Part shown: positions 14,448-22,713 of the stretch, piece after piece
How the letters are laid out: each line of letters opens with the position of its first letter
Numbering within the stretch: the stretch's first letter is position 1
Assembly (NCBI RefSeq): GCF_001808185.1
Contig: NZ_CP017668.1
Span: 3,658,001 to 3,722,000 of the forward strand
Source of the DNA: Jeongeupia sp. USM3
GTDB lineage: Bacteria > Pseudomonadota > Gammaproteobacteria > Burkholderiales > Chitinibacteraceae
Direction: 5' to 3'
DNA length: 64,000 nucleotides
Position numbers and translations under genes: made by a program
The notes under the pieces: model-generated
What the model saw: the letters and a program-made list of their open reading frames with translations, nothing else
What the model was told of the DNA's origin: nothing
Databases searched by the model: none

Positions 14448-15320
14448 ATGACCCAAGACACGCTTGAACGTTTCCTTTTCGACGATGCGCCGGTGCGCGG
14501 CGAGATCGTCAAGCTCGACGCCAGCTACCGCGAAGTGCTCGCGCGTCACGACTACCCGCCGGTACTGGCGCGCCTCATCGGCGAGCTGATGGCGGCCGGG
14601 ACGCTGCTGTCGGCGACGCTGAAGTTCGAAGGCACGCTGGTGATGCAGCTGCACGGCACCGGCGCGGTCCGGCTGCTGGTGGTCGAGGTGACCAGCGACA
14701 ACACCATCCGCGCGATGGCGCGCTGGGACGGCGATATTCCCGACGTCTCGCTGGCCGAACTGCTCGGCAAGGACCGCCGCTTCATGCTGACGCTCGACCC
14801 GGATGAGGGCGAGGCGTATCAGGGCATCGTCGGCCTCGAACCGGGGCAGGGCGTGGCCGAGATCATCGAGCATTACATGAAGCACTCGGAGCAGCTCGAC
14901 ACGCGGCTGTGGCTGGCCTGTGCCGACGGCATGTCGGCCGGGCTGATGGTCCAGAAGATGCCCGCCGGCCACGGCGACCCGGATGCGTGGGAGCGGATCC
15001 AGATGCTGGCGCAGACGATCACGCCGGAAGAAATGCTCGGCCTGCCGGTGCGCGACGTGCTGTACCGGCTGTTCAACGAGGAGCAGGTCCGCGTGTTCGA
15101 CCCGGTCATGCCGCGTTTTGCCTGCACGTGCTCGCGAGAGCGCGTCGGCGGCATGCTCGAGATGGTCGGCCGCGACGAAGTCGACCACGTGCTGGCCGAA
15201 AAGGGCTCGGTCGACGTCACCTGCGAGTTCTGCGGCAAGGGTTACCACTTCGATCTGGTCGACGTCGAACAGCTGTTTGCCGGCCACGGCACGGCGCAAA
15301 TCGGTGGCCAGCTGCACTGA
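14448..15320 (+). CDS. hslO: Redox-regulated chaperone Hsp33
   Basis: A 290-residue cytoplasmic holdase activated by oxidation. The zinc-binding redox switch is visible in the C-terminal region: CTC near residue 225 and CEFC near 259, the C-x-C and C-x2-C pairs that form disulfides under oxidative stress. The N-terminal substrate-binding domain starts DTLERFLFDDAPVRGEIVKL, as in E. coli HslO. The start ATG has a modest AGAG upstream. A hairpin terminator follows 20 bases after the stop. Confidence 0.95.
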   Translation: MTQDTLERFLFDDAPVRGEIVKLDASYREVLARHDYPPVLARLIGELMAAGTLLSATLKFEGTLVMQLHGTGAVRLLVVEVTSDNTIRAMARWDGDIPDVSLAELLGKDRRFMLTLDPDEGEAYQGIVGLEPGQGVAEIIEHYMKHSEQLDTRLWLACADGMSAGLMVQKMPAGHGDPDAWERIQMLAQTITPEEMLGLPVRDVLYRLFNEEQVRVFDPVMPRFACTCSRERVGGMLEMVGRDEVDHVLAEKGSVDVTCEFCGKGYHFDLVDVEQLFAGHGTAQIGGQLH

Positions 15321-15340
15321 TCCCGTCGTCGCCGGCAACG

Positions 15341-15364
15341 AAAAAGCCCCGGCACGCCGGGGCT
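15341..15364. terminator. Hairpin terminator between hslO and the minus-strand alaS operon
   Basis: Perfect 9-bp stem AGCCCCGGC with GCCGGGGCT. The five A on its left give a U-tail for transcripts coming from the right. The T-run expected on the right for hslO is missing, and an IS110 element starts there. Confidence 0.65.
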
Positions 15365-15444
15365 AATGAGATGGTCAGCCTGACCACCCTAAAGTCCAGC
15401 AGGTTCACACTTGTTGGGCTTTTCTCATTTCGGGAGTACGCGCC

Positions 15445-16470
15445 ATGACCTCCGTCGCACTGCTCGGTATCGATATCGGCAAACATACCTTCTACCTTCA
15501 CGGCCAGGATCAGCATGGCCATCAGGTGCTGCGCAAGAAGTACAGCCGACGGCAACTGATCGATGTTCTGGCGAATACCCCGGTCTGCACCGTGGTGATG
15601 GAATCCTGCGCCGGGGCCCACTGGCTGGCGCGCAAGCTCGCCGAGTCCGGTCACCAGGTCAAGCTGATCGCGCCGCAATACGTGAAGCCCTTTCTCAAGG
15701 GCAACAAGAACGATTACAACGATGCCGAAGCAATCTGCGAGGCCGCTGCCCGGCCGTCGATGCGTTTCGTCGCCGTCAAGACGCCGGAGCAGCAAACGCT
15801 CTCGGCGCTGCACCGGCTGCGCGAATCGCTGATCGCCCACCGCACCGCCGCGATCAACCAGGTGCACGGCTTCCTGCTGGAATTCGGCGTGAGCCTGCCG
15901 ATCGGCATGGCGAGCATCCAGCGCCTGCCGGCACTGCTGGATGATCCGGTTCACGCACTGCCGCCCCGGCTGGTGCAGGTGTTGCTGCGGCTGCACGCCC
16001 GGATCAAGGGGCTAAGCGCCGAGATCAAGGACATCGAGGCGGAGCTGGCTCGGCAACTGCAGGACGACGACGCCGGCCGCCGGCTGTTGAGCATTCCCGG
16101 CATCGGCCCGATTAGCGCCAGTGCGCTGGCCGCCGAGGCGGGTGACGCCTCGCAGTTCAAGTGCGGTCGCGACTTTGCGGCCTCGTTGGGGCTGGTGCCG
16201 CGGCAATACTCGACCGGCGGCAAGCAGACCTTGCTTGGCATCAGCAAGCGCGGCGACAAGCACCTCCGCCGGCTGCTGGTGCAAGGCGCCCGCGCAGTGA
16301 TGCAACGCGCCGACCGGCGTGACGATGCGCTGGGCGCATGGCTGCGTGGCCTGCTCGGCCGCCGGCATAGCAATGTGGTGGCCTGTGCCTTGGCCAACAA
16401 GCTGGCGCGGATCGTCTGGGCAGTGCTGGCCAAGGGCGGGCAATACCAGCCCCACCCGCACGCAGTTTGA
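15445..16470 (+). CDS. IS110-family transposase (IS1111 group)
   Basis: A 341-residue DEDD recombinase. The N-terminal RuvC-like domain starts LLGIDIGKHTFY (first catalytic Asp), with VVMESCAGAHW near residue 50 and NDYNDAEAICEA near 91. The C-terminal Transposase_20 domain has LLSIPGIGPISASALAAEAGD near 213 and GDKHLRRLLVQGA near 270 with the catalytic Ser region. It is full length with no frameshift, so it may be active. It inserts and excises with the help of an element-encoded guide RNA in this family. Confidence 0.93.
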   Translation: MTSVALLGIDIGKHTFYLHGQDQHGHQVLRKKYSRRQLIDVLANTPVCTVVMESCAGAHWLARKLAESGHQVKLIAPQYVKPFLKGNKNDYNDAEAICEAAARPSMRFVAVKTPEQQTLSALHRLRESLIAHRTAAINQVHGFLLEFGVSLPIGMASIQRLPALLDDPVHALPPRLVQVLLRLHARIKGLSAEIKDIEAELARQLQDDDAGRRLLSIPGIGPISASALAAEAGDASQFKCGRDFAASLGLVPRQYSTGGKQTLLGISKRGDKHLRRLLVQGARAVMQRADRRDDALGAWLRGLLGRRHSNVVACALANKLARIVWAVLAKGGQYQPHPHAV

Positions 16471-16598
16471 TGTTCTAACCGTTCAGACCTGCTTTTGCGA
16501 TGCCAAACCATGATGGCGGTAAACGGCACACTGCCTGGCTGAGAACCTGGCCAAAAATCCAGCATTCAATGCTGTGGGGCTTTTAAGGACAGTCAGGC
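16471..16598 (+). ncRNA. Predicted bridge/seek guide RNA region of the IS1111-type element
   Basis: In IS1111-type elements the guide RNA that pairs with target and donor DNA is encoded in the noncoding stretch between the transposase stop and the right inverted repeat. Here that stretch is about 110-128 bases and contains short hairpins such as CAGCATTCAATGCTG (16560-16574). No other function fits. The exact ends of the RNA and its guide loops were not resolved. Confidence 0.4.
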
Positions 16599-16618
16599 GC
16601 GGCGACTCATCGAGGGCC

Positions 16619-16636
16619 GGGCGCGTATCCGCGCCC
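16619..16636. other. Hairpin in the gap between the IS and the minus-strand operon
   Basis: Perfect stem GGGCGCG-TATC-CGCGCCC without a U-tail on either strand. Nothing else is recognised between 16600 and 16731. Confidence 0.35.
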
Positions 16637-16731
16637 ATGCGGAGCCCGGATACATTAGCGCAAGCATGCTTTACCAACACCACGGCCTTGGGGTTGCAGG
16701 AGAGGGGCTGACCATACATTTTTTCTGCGTG

Positions 16732-17091
16732 TTAGATCGCCAGCCAGACCAGTGCGCCGGTGGCGAAGCCGAAATAGAACAGCGTTTTCAGTGTGCGGGC
16801 GGTATCGCGCGGTGGCGTGTCGGGCGTGTAGTCCGAAAATCCGTTGAACACGCCATACCAGAAGTGCGCCAGCGCACCGATCAGGTCGCCGACCACCGGG
16901 CCGCGGATGAAGCCGATGAGCGCAAACAGCGCGGCCGAGGCTGAGATCATCGCCGGCAGCGAGACGGGAGCGGCGAGCAGCCACGTCAGCAGCAGGCCGT
17001 AGAACGCACCGAACAGCCCGGCAAGCCCGGCGCTGACGAGACGGTCGCCGAGGTCGAGCCGGGCCGCATCATCAGCGCGGCGGGAAGTCAT
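16732..17091 (-). CDS. Hypothetical small membrane protein
   Basis: 119 residues with at least two strongly hydrophobic segments (about 20-40 and 45-65) and a third near the C-terminus (about 100-118). Between them lies a more polar loop (FWYGVFNGFSDYTPDTPPR). I do not recognise the family. Its ATG overlaps the stop of the DUF1653 gene (ATGA), so the two are translationally coupled. It is the last gene of the alaS group on this strand; its natural terminator may be the hairpin at 15341, now separated from it by the IS element. Confidence 0.65.
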   Translation of the reverse strand: MTSRRADDAARLDLGDRLVSAGLAGLFGAFYGLLLTWLLAAPVSLPAMISASAALFALIGFIRGPVVGDLIGALAHFWYGVFNGFSDYTPDTPPRDTARTLKTLFYFGFATGALVWLAI

Positions 17092-17318
17092 TCGGCCGGG
17101 CCGACGTAGGCAAAGCGCGGTACCGGTTCGCCGTTGACGACGACCTGTTCGAAGAACATCGCATACGGCCGCACCCATAGGCCGAAGTCGCCGTACTGCG
17201 CGCGGTACAGCACCATCCATTCGGTGGTTTCCGAGTGCCGGACCACGTCGATCACTTCGTAGTTCAGGTTCTTGTAGTGGCGGTAGCGGCCGGTCTGCAG
17301 CGGCGGGCGGGGTGTCAT
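17088..17318 (-). CDS. DUF1653 family protein
   Basis: A 76-residue protein with the DUF1653 signature: GRYRHYKNLNYEVIDVVRHSETTEWMVLYRAQYG, with the conserved GxYxHYKG-like start and a W-V-x-P-x-x-MF segment. These small cytoplasmic proteins have no established biochemical role. The start ATG at 17318 has GAGAAACC as a weak ribosome binding site. It is transcribed in the same direction as alaS but after the alaS terminator, and overlaps the next gene by four bases. Confidence 0.85.
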   Translation of the reverse strand: MTPRPPLQTGRYRHYKNLNYEVIDVVRHSETTEWMVLYRAQYGDFGLWVRPYAMFFEQVVVNGEPVPRFAYVGPAE

Positions 17319-17333
17319 GCGGTTTCTCCATGT

Positions 17334-17366
17334 AAAAACGGCTGGCACGCAGGGTGACCAGCCGTT
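17334..17366 (-). terminator. Rho-independent terminator of alaS
   Basis: On the minus strand, ACGGCTGG and CCAGCCGT form the stem, followed by TTTTT. Confidence 0.85.
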
Positions 17367-17386
17367 GGTGCTGCGTGGCTTGACGA

Positions 17387-20020
17387 TCAGAGCTTGGCTT
17401 CGACCCAGGTCGCGACGCTCTTGAGCGCTTCTTTCAGGTTCTCCGGCTGCGTACCGCCAGCCTGCGCCATGTCCGGACGGCCGCCGCCCTTGCCGCCGAC
17501 CTGTGCCGCGACATGGTTGGCGATCTCGCCGGCCTTGATCCGGCCGGTCAGATCCTTGGAGACGCGGGCGATGATGCTGACCTTGTCGTCCTGTGCGCTT
17601 GCCAGTACCGCAATGCCCGAGCCGATGCGGTCCATCAGCTTGTCGCTCATCTCGCGCAGCGTGCCGCCGTCGACGCCTTCGACGTTGGACACCACGACCT
17701 TGACGTCCTTGATCGTCAGCATGCCCAGACCGACCAGCTGGTCGAGCTGACCGAAGGCCATCTGGCTCTTGAGCAGCTGTGCTTCCTTCTGTGCGGCCTT
17801 GAGCTCGGCCTGCAGCTTCTCGAGCTTGCCGACGAGTTCGCCCGGCTGGGCGCCGGCGATGCCGGTCGCGGCCTTGAGTTCGCCTTCGAGCGCCTGCACC
17901 GTGGCCAGTGCACCTTCGCCGGTGACGGCTTCGACGCGGCGCACGCCGGCGGCGACGCCACCTTCGGCGACGATCTTGAAGAAGCCGATGTCGCCGGTGC
18001 GGTGGACGTGGGTGCCGCCGCACAGTTCGGTCGAGAACTCGCCCATTTTCAGCACGCGTACTTCGTCGCCGTACTTCTCGCCGAACAGCGCCATCGCGCC
18101 GGCCTTGATCGCGTCGTCGTAGCTCATCAGGCCGACGTCGACGGCGTGGTTGGCCATCACGACGTGGTTGACCAGCGCCTCGATCCTGGCGACTTCTTCG
18201 GCCGTCAGCGCCTTCGGGTGGCTGAAGTCGAAACGGGTGCGCTCGAACGTGATCAGCGAGCCCTTCTGCTCGACGTGGGTGCCGAGCACGTCGCGCAGTG
18301 CGGCATGCAGCAGGTGGGTGGCACTGTGGTTGCGCTGGGTTGCGTGGCGCTTGTGCAGGTCGATCGTTGCGGTGACGCTGTCGCCGACCTTGAGGCTGCC
18401 GCGCGCCAGTTTGCCCTGGTGGCCGAAGACGTCGGCCTTGACCTTCTGGGTGTCGGTCACGTCGAACAGCGCATTCAGGCCGCCGGCCACCGAGATCTCG
18501 CCGACGTCGCCGGCCTGGCCGCCGGATTCGGCGTAGAACGGCGTGTTGTCGAGCACGACGACGCCTTCGTCACCGGCGGCGAGCTGCTGGACCTGTTCGC
18601 TGCCCTTGTAGAGTGCGATCACCGTGGCTTCGGTGCTGACTTCGGTGTAGCCGTGGAAGGTCGATGCGCTGCCGTCATAGGCGAGGCCGGCGGTCATCTT
18701 GAAGCTGCCGGCGGCGCGGCCGCGCTCCTGCTCTTCCTTCAGTTCGCGCTCGTAGCCGGCCATGTCGAGTTCGAGATTGCGCTCGCGGCAGATGTCGGCG
18801 GTCAGGTCGATCGGGAAGCCGTAGGTGCTGTGCAGCGTGAACGCGGTCTTGCCGTCGAGCACGGTCTTGCCGCCTTCGATCGACTTTTCCAGCAGGGCCA
18901 TGCCGATGTCGAGCGTGCGCGCGAACTGTTCTTCCTCGGCGCGCAGCGCGTCCTCGATCCTGGCCTGGCCTTCGCGCAGCTGCGGGTAGGCGTCGCCCAT
19001 CACGCGGGCGAGGTCGTCGACGAGCTTGTGGAAGAAGGTGTTCTTCTGGCCGAGCTTGTAGCCGTGGCGCACCGCGCGGCGGATGATCCGGCGCAGCACG
19101 TAGCCGCGGCCTTCGTTGGACGGCAGCACGCCGTCGGCGACGAGGAAGGCGCAGGCACGGATGTGGTCGGCGATGACCTTCAGCGACGGCACGTCCTGGC
19201 TGTACGGCACGCCGGTCTCGCGTGCGGCGGCCTTGACCAGCTCGGCGAGAAGATCGGTCTCGTAGTTGGAGTGCACGCCCTGCAGCACGGTCGAGAGCCG
19301 TTCGAGGCCCATGCCGGTGTCGACCGACGGCTTGGGCAGCGGATGCAGCGTGCCGGTTTCGTCACGGTTGAACTGCATGAAGACGTTGTTCCAGATCTCC
19401 ATGTAGCGGTCGCCGTCCTCGTCGGGCGACCCCGGCGGGCCGCCGGCAACCGACGGGCCATGGTCGTAGAAGATTTCGGTACACGGGCCGCAGGGGCCGG
19501 TGTCGCCCATCGTCCAGAAGTTGTCCGACGCATACGCTGCGCCCTTGTTGTCGCCGATGCGGACGATCTTCTCGGCAGCCAGGCCCACTTCCTTGTGCCA
19601 AATGTCGTACGCCTCGTCGTCCGATGCATAGACGGTGACCATCAGCTTGTCCTTGGGCAGGTTCAGCCACTGGTCGCTGGTCAGGAATTCCCAGGCGAAG
19701 GTGATCGCGTCGCGCTTGAAGTAGTCGCCGAAGCTGAAATTGCCCAGCATCTCGAAGAAGGTATGGTGGCGCGCGGTGTAGCCGACGTTCTCGAGGTCGT
19801 TGTGCTTTCCCCCGGCGCGCAGGCATTTCTGGCTGGTCGTGGCGCGGGTATAGCTGCGCTTGTCGAAACCGAGGAAACAGTCCTTGAACTGCACCATGCC
19901 GGCCACGGTGAACATGATGGTCGGGTCGTTGTTCGGTACCAGCGGGCTGGAGGCGACGACCTGGTGGTGCTTGCTGGCGAAGAAGTCGAGGAACTTCTGG
20001 CGAATCTCGGCGGTTTTCAT
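17387..20020 (-). CDS. alaS: Alanine-tRNA ligase
   Basis: 877 residues, close to the 876 of E. coli AlaRS. The class II catalytic core is N-terminal, with MVQFKDCFLGFDKRSYTRA and TFFEMLGNFSFGDYFK. The editing domain shows N-H-S-A-T-H-L-L-H near residue 565 and C-G-G-T-H-V near 668, the metal ligands that clear Ser-tRNA and Gly-tRNA. A coiled-coil and C-Ala domain follow. The start is MKTAEIRQKF at 20020; an in-frame TTG nine codons upstream is not needed. A plus-strand open frame of 850 codons over this gene is a codon-bias shadow. Confidence 0.97.
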   Translation of the reverse strand: MKTAEIRQKFLDFFASKHHQVVASSPLVPNNDPTIMFTVAGMVQFKDCFLGFDKRSYTRATTSQKCLRAGGKHNDLENVGYTARHHTFFEMLGNFSFGDYFKRDAITFAWEFLTSDQWLNLPKDKLMVTVYASDDEAYDIWHKEVGLAAEKIVRIGDNKGAAYASDNFWTMGDTGPCGPCTEIFYDHGPSVAGGPPGSPDEDGDRYMEIWNNVFMQFNRDETGTLHPLPKPSVDTGMGLERLSTVLQGVHSNYETDLLAELVKAAARETGVPYSQDVPSLKVIADHIRACAFLVADGVLPSNEGRGYVLRRIIRRAVRHGYKLGQKNTFFHKLVDDLARVMGDAYPQLREGQARIEDALRAEEEQFARTLDIGMALLEKSIEGGKTVLDGKTAFTLHSTYGFPIDLTADICRERNLELDMAGYERELKEEQERGRAAGSFKMTAGLAYDGSASTFHGYTEVSTEATVIALYKGSEQVQQLAAGDEGVVVLDNTPFYAESGGQAGDVGEISVAGGLNALFDVTDTQKVKADVFGHQGKLARGSLKVGDSVTATIDLHKRHATQRNHSATHLLHAALRDVLGTHVEQKGSLITFERTRFDFSHPKALTAEEVARIEALVNHVVMANHAVDVGLMSYDDAIKAGAMALFGEKYGDEVRVLKMGEFSTELCGGTHVHRTGDIGFFKIVAEGGVAAGVRRVEAVTGEGALATVQALEGELKAATGIAGAQPGELVGKLEKLQAELKAAQKEAQLLKSQMAFGQLDQLVGLGMLTIKDVKVVVSNVEGVDGGTLREMSDKLMDRIGSGIAVLASAQDDKVSIIARVSKDLTGRIKAGEIANHVAAQVGGKGGGRPDMAQAGGTQPENLKEALKSVATWVEAKL

Positions 20021-20134
20021 GGGCGCTGGGCTCGAAAAGGCGTGCAAATGGCAAACCTTGGATTCTAAAGGAAAGCCCGCCGGGGCGGGTAGCGGCGGGC
20101 TTGCTGCGGGGCGGGCTGTTGCGGTTGCCGGCGT

Positions 20135-21331
20135 TCAGCGACGGGCGAAGCGGCGGTTGATGCCCCAGCCGATCAGCCCGCACAGCGCCATGGCGAATGC
20201 CAGCGGCCGGGCCGTGCCGTCGTGGATCATGCCCATCGCGAAGGTCGCGATCGTGGCGAGGCCGTACTGCAGCGTACCGAGCAAGGAGGACGCGCTGCCG
20301 GCGCGCTCGGGATGGTTGGCGAGCGAGGCGGCGGCGGCGTTCGGGTTGACGAAGCCGAGGCTGGTCATGAACGCGAAAATGCCGGCCAGCAACAGCACCA
20401 TGGTGATGCTGCCGGTGACGGCACCGGCGATGGCGAGCAGGACGGCGGCGGCCAGTGTCGCCGTCAGCCCGTGGCGCAGCAAGGTGTAGATGCCGTTGCT
20501 CTTGAGTAGCGCGGCGTTGATCTGCGATGCGCCGATCAGCCCGACCGCATTGGCGCAGAAGACCCAGCTGTAAGCGTTGGGGCTGAGGTGGAACAGCTCG
20601 ATCAGCACGAAGGGCGAGCCGGCGAGGTAGGCGTACAGCCCGGCCTGGGCAAAACCGCCGGACACCGCGTGAACGCTGAAGTCGCGGTCGCGAAGGATCT
20701 CGACATAGCTGCGGAACACCCTGAACGGATTCAGCGAGGTCGCCGGATCGGGCTGGCGGCTTTCCTTGAGCGTGGCGACGACGGCGATCAGGCAAGCGAG
20801 CCCGAAGGCGACGTTGATGCCGAAGATCACCCGCCAGTTCGATACCTGCAGCACGTAGCTGCCGAGCAGCGGGGCGAGGATCGGCGAGACGCCCATGATC
20901 AGCATCAGCATCGAGAACGAGCGCGCGGCTTCGCGCGGATCGCAACGGTCGCGCACGATCGCGCGCGCCAGCACGATGCCCGAACACGCACCGATGGCCT
21001 GGACGAAGCGCCAGAACATCAGTGCCTCGATGCTCTGCGCCAGCATGCAGCCGACCGAGGCGAGAGAATACAGCACCAGCCCGGCGACCAGCGGCCGTCT
21101 GCGGCCGAAACGGTCGCTGGCCGGGCCGTAGATCAGCTGGCCGGACAGCATGCCGACGAAGAAGGTCGTCAGCGTCAGCTGTACCGCGCCGCTGCTGGCG
21201 TTCAGGCTTTGCTGGATGGCCGGAAACGCCGGCAGGTACATGTCGATCGACACCGAGCCGATCGCGGTGAGGATGCCGAGCAGCAGCATCCAGCCGGGGA
21301 TGTGAAAACGTTGGGATGAGGACATGGCCAT
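20135..21331 (-). CDS. Bcr/CflA-family multidrug efflux transporter (MFS, DHA1)
   Basis: 398 residues with 12 predicted transmembrane segments. The family motif A lies after TM2 (GPASDRFGRRRPLVAG) and the first helix contains the DHA1/Bcr sequence SIDMYLPAFPAI. Motif C is seen in SPILAPLLGSYV. It exports small drugs (bicyclomycin- or sulfonamide-like) by proton antiport in related species; the true substrate is unknown. Two nearby ATGs (21331 and 21325) are possible starts and neither has a strong ribosome binding site. Confidence 0.88.
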   Translation of the reverse strand: MAMSSSQRFHIPGWMLLLGILTAIGSVSIDMYLPAFPAIQQSLNASSGAVQLTLTTFFVGMLSGQLIYGPASDRFGRRRPLVAGLVLYSLASVGCMLAQSIEALMFWRFVQAIGACSGIVLARAIVRDRCDPREAARSFSMLMLIMGVSPILAPLLGSYVLQVSNWRVIFGINVAFGLACLIAVVATLKESRQPDPATSLNPFRVFRSYVEILRDRDFSVHAVSGGFAQAGLYAYLAGSPFVLIELFHLSPNAYSWVFCANAVGLIGASQINAALLKSNGIYTLLRHGLTATLAAAVLLAIAGAVTGSITMVLLLAGIFAFMTSLGFVNPNAAAASLANHPERAGSASSLLGTLQYGLATIATFAMGMIHDGTARPLAFAMALCGLIGWGINRRFARR

Positions 21332-21441
21332 ATGCTGCCAGCAATCGGGAATTGTTACATCGAAAATAATCCCGAAGGAAACCAAGTCGCCATGGCGATC
21401 AAGGGCGGCAGAAGCGGGCCCTCGATCGCGCCGCGACCGGA

Positions 21442-22080
21442 TCAGTAGCCGACGGTGAAACGGCTGCGGCTGTGCTTCGGTGTTTCGAGCTCGTCGATCA
21501 TCGCGACCGCGTAGTCCTCGACCGAGATCATGCTGTTGCCGTCGGCGTCGACGAGCAACTGGTCACCGCCGAGGCGGAAAGCGCCGGTCCGCTCGCCCGG
21601 TTGCAGCATCGCCGACGGGCTCAGCAGCGTCCAGTCGAGGGCGGTTTCGGCGCGCAGCAGGTTCAGCGCTTCGCGGGCGCCGAGCGCCGACGCTTTCCAC
21701 TGCTCGGGAAACTCGGGCGTGTCGACGAGCTGCACACCCGGTGCGACCTCGAGGCTGCCGGCACCGCCGACGACCAGCAGGCGGGGAACGCCGGCGGCCT
21801 TGCTTGCGGCGACGATGGACTTGAAACCGTCGACGAAGTAGCCGAGCACATCGCTCTGGGCGTGGCCGCTGAAGGCGCTGATCACCGCGTCGTGGCCCTT
21901 GAGTTGTGCTGCCAGCGCTGCGGTGTCCTGAACCTTGACGGCGACGCCGGTCAGGCTGGCATGTGGCTGCAGTTTTTCCGGGTGCTGGACCAGTGCGGTG
22001 ACGCGATGGCCGCGGGCGAGGGCTTCGGCGAGCAGTTTGGAACCGACGTAGCCGGTCGCACCGATGAGGGCGATATTCAT
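21442..22080 (-). CDS. NAD(P)-binding NmrA-like oxidoreductase (YwnB type)
   Basis: 212 residues, atypical short-chain dehydrogenase fold. It starts with MNIALIGATGYVGSKLLAEALARGH, where the GxTGxxG nucleotide motif is clear. VVGGAGSLEV near residue 104 and LSPSAMLQPGERTG near 155 match the NmrA/YwnB group. The catalytic Tyr-x3-Lys of classical SDRs is not evident. It lies 16 bases after the DsbA-like gene on the same strand, so they form a two-gene operon controlled by the divergent LysR gene. Confidence 0.85.
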   Translation of the reverse strand: MNIALIGATGYVGSKLLAEALARGHRVTALVQHPEKLQPHASLTGVAVKVQDTAALAAQLKGHDAVISAFSGHAQSDVLGYFVDGFKSIVAASKAAGVPRLLVVGGAGSLEVAPGVQLVDTPEFPEQWKASALGAREALNLLRAETALDWTLLSPSAMLQPGERTGAFRLGGDQLLVDADGNSMISVEDYAVAMIDELETPKHSRSRFTVGY

Positions 22081-22096
22081 GAAAAGCTCCTTGGGG

Positions 22097-22612
22097 TCAG
22101 GCGTGGGTAGCGACGAACTCGATCAGTGCGACCGGGTTCTGGAAAAGCAGGGCATTGGGGACGATGACGACGTCGTCGCCACGCCGCAGCAGCAGCACCG
22201 GGACGCCGCGCAGGTTGAGCTGGCGCATCAGCATCCGGGCTTGGGCAACGTCGTGGTGCAGCGCTTCGGGCCAGCGGGCGGCAAAACCGGCCTGCAGCGC
22301 GGTGGCATCAAGGCCGAAGTCGCCGGCGAGCGCGGCGAGCTGCGGCGCATCGACCAGCACGCCGTCGACGTAGCGCAGCGCCTGCACCCGTTGTAGAACG
22401 TCGAGCGCCTGTCCGGTGCGCTCGCGGATCCGCATGTCGCTGCGCCAGAAGTCGGCGTCGGCAGCGGGTACGTCGGCCGCACCGGCGAACAGGCCGGTCG
22501 GCAGCAGCCGCCACGGCAGCGGGCTGGCGTCGCGCAGCGCGGCCAGCGCGGGGTGGGCGCCGTAGCACCAGCCGCAGCTGGGGTCGAACAGCAGGATCAG
22601 TTCGGTGGACAT
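22097..22612 (-). CDS. DsbA-family thioredoxin-like oxidoreductase (FrnE-like)
   Basis: 171 residues, no signal peptide, so cytoplasmic. The redox motif is CGWC at about residues 13-16 in FDPSCGWCYGAHPALAAL, and the cis-Pro loop is RGVPVLLL near 135. The short DsbA domain resembles FrnE and 2-hydroxychromene-2-carboxylate isomerase relatives. Role unknown, probably thiol redox during stress. It is the first gene of the operon divergent from the LysR regulator at 22714. Confidence 0.82.
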   Translation of the reverse strand: MSTELILLFDPSCGWCYGAHPALAALRDASPLPWRLLPTGLFAGAADVPAADADFWRSDMRIRERTGQALDVLQRVQALRYVDGVLVDAPQLAALAGDFGLDATALQAGFAARWPEALHHDVAQARMLMRQLNLRGVPVLLLRRGDDVVIVPNALLFQNPVALIEFVATHA

Positions 22613-22620
22613 GGTGGCAT

Positions 22621-22691
22621 CCGTTCAATCGATGTGGCGATGATGCGCTTTGCGATTGAACGGATAAACCGCACAGTTGATAATTGACTGT
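22621..22691. promoter_or_regulatory. LysR-type operator region between divergent genes
   Basis: Two palindromes lie in the 101-bp gap. One is CCGTTCAATCG (22621-22631) with CGATTGAACGG (22653-22663), a perfect 11-bp inverted repeat with 21 bases between. The other is ACAGT-N9-ACTGT (22673-22691), which has the T-N11-A form expected for LysR-family boxes. Both are placed to control the LysR gene and the DsbA-like/NmrA-like operon together. Confidence 0.55.
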
Positions 22692-22713
22692 TGTTTATAT
22701 GGAAACAATGGCA

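Larger units (their letters stand above)
15367..16600 (+). mobile_element. IS110-family (IS1111-type) insertion sequence
   Basis: About 1.23 kb with one transposase gene. Subterminal inverted repeats are visible: GCCTGACCACCCTAAAG at 15378-15394 and, on the opposite strand, GCCTGACTGTCCTTAAAAG at 16598-16580. Subterminal repeats, a short left end (about 75 bp) and a longer noncoding right end (about 130 bp) mark the IS1111 subgroup. The exact ends cannot be fixed because these elements make no clear target duplication. Confidence 0.8.

Noticed and set aside
17513..20068. An 851-codon plus-strand open frame over alaS
   Set aside because: Shadow of alaS; no recognisable domain and biased composition.
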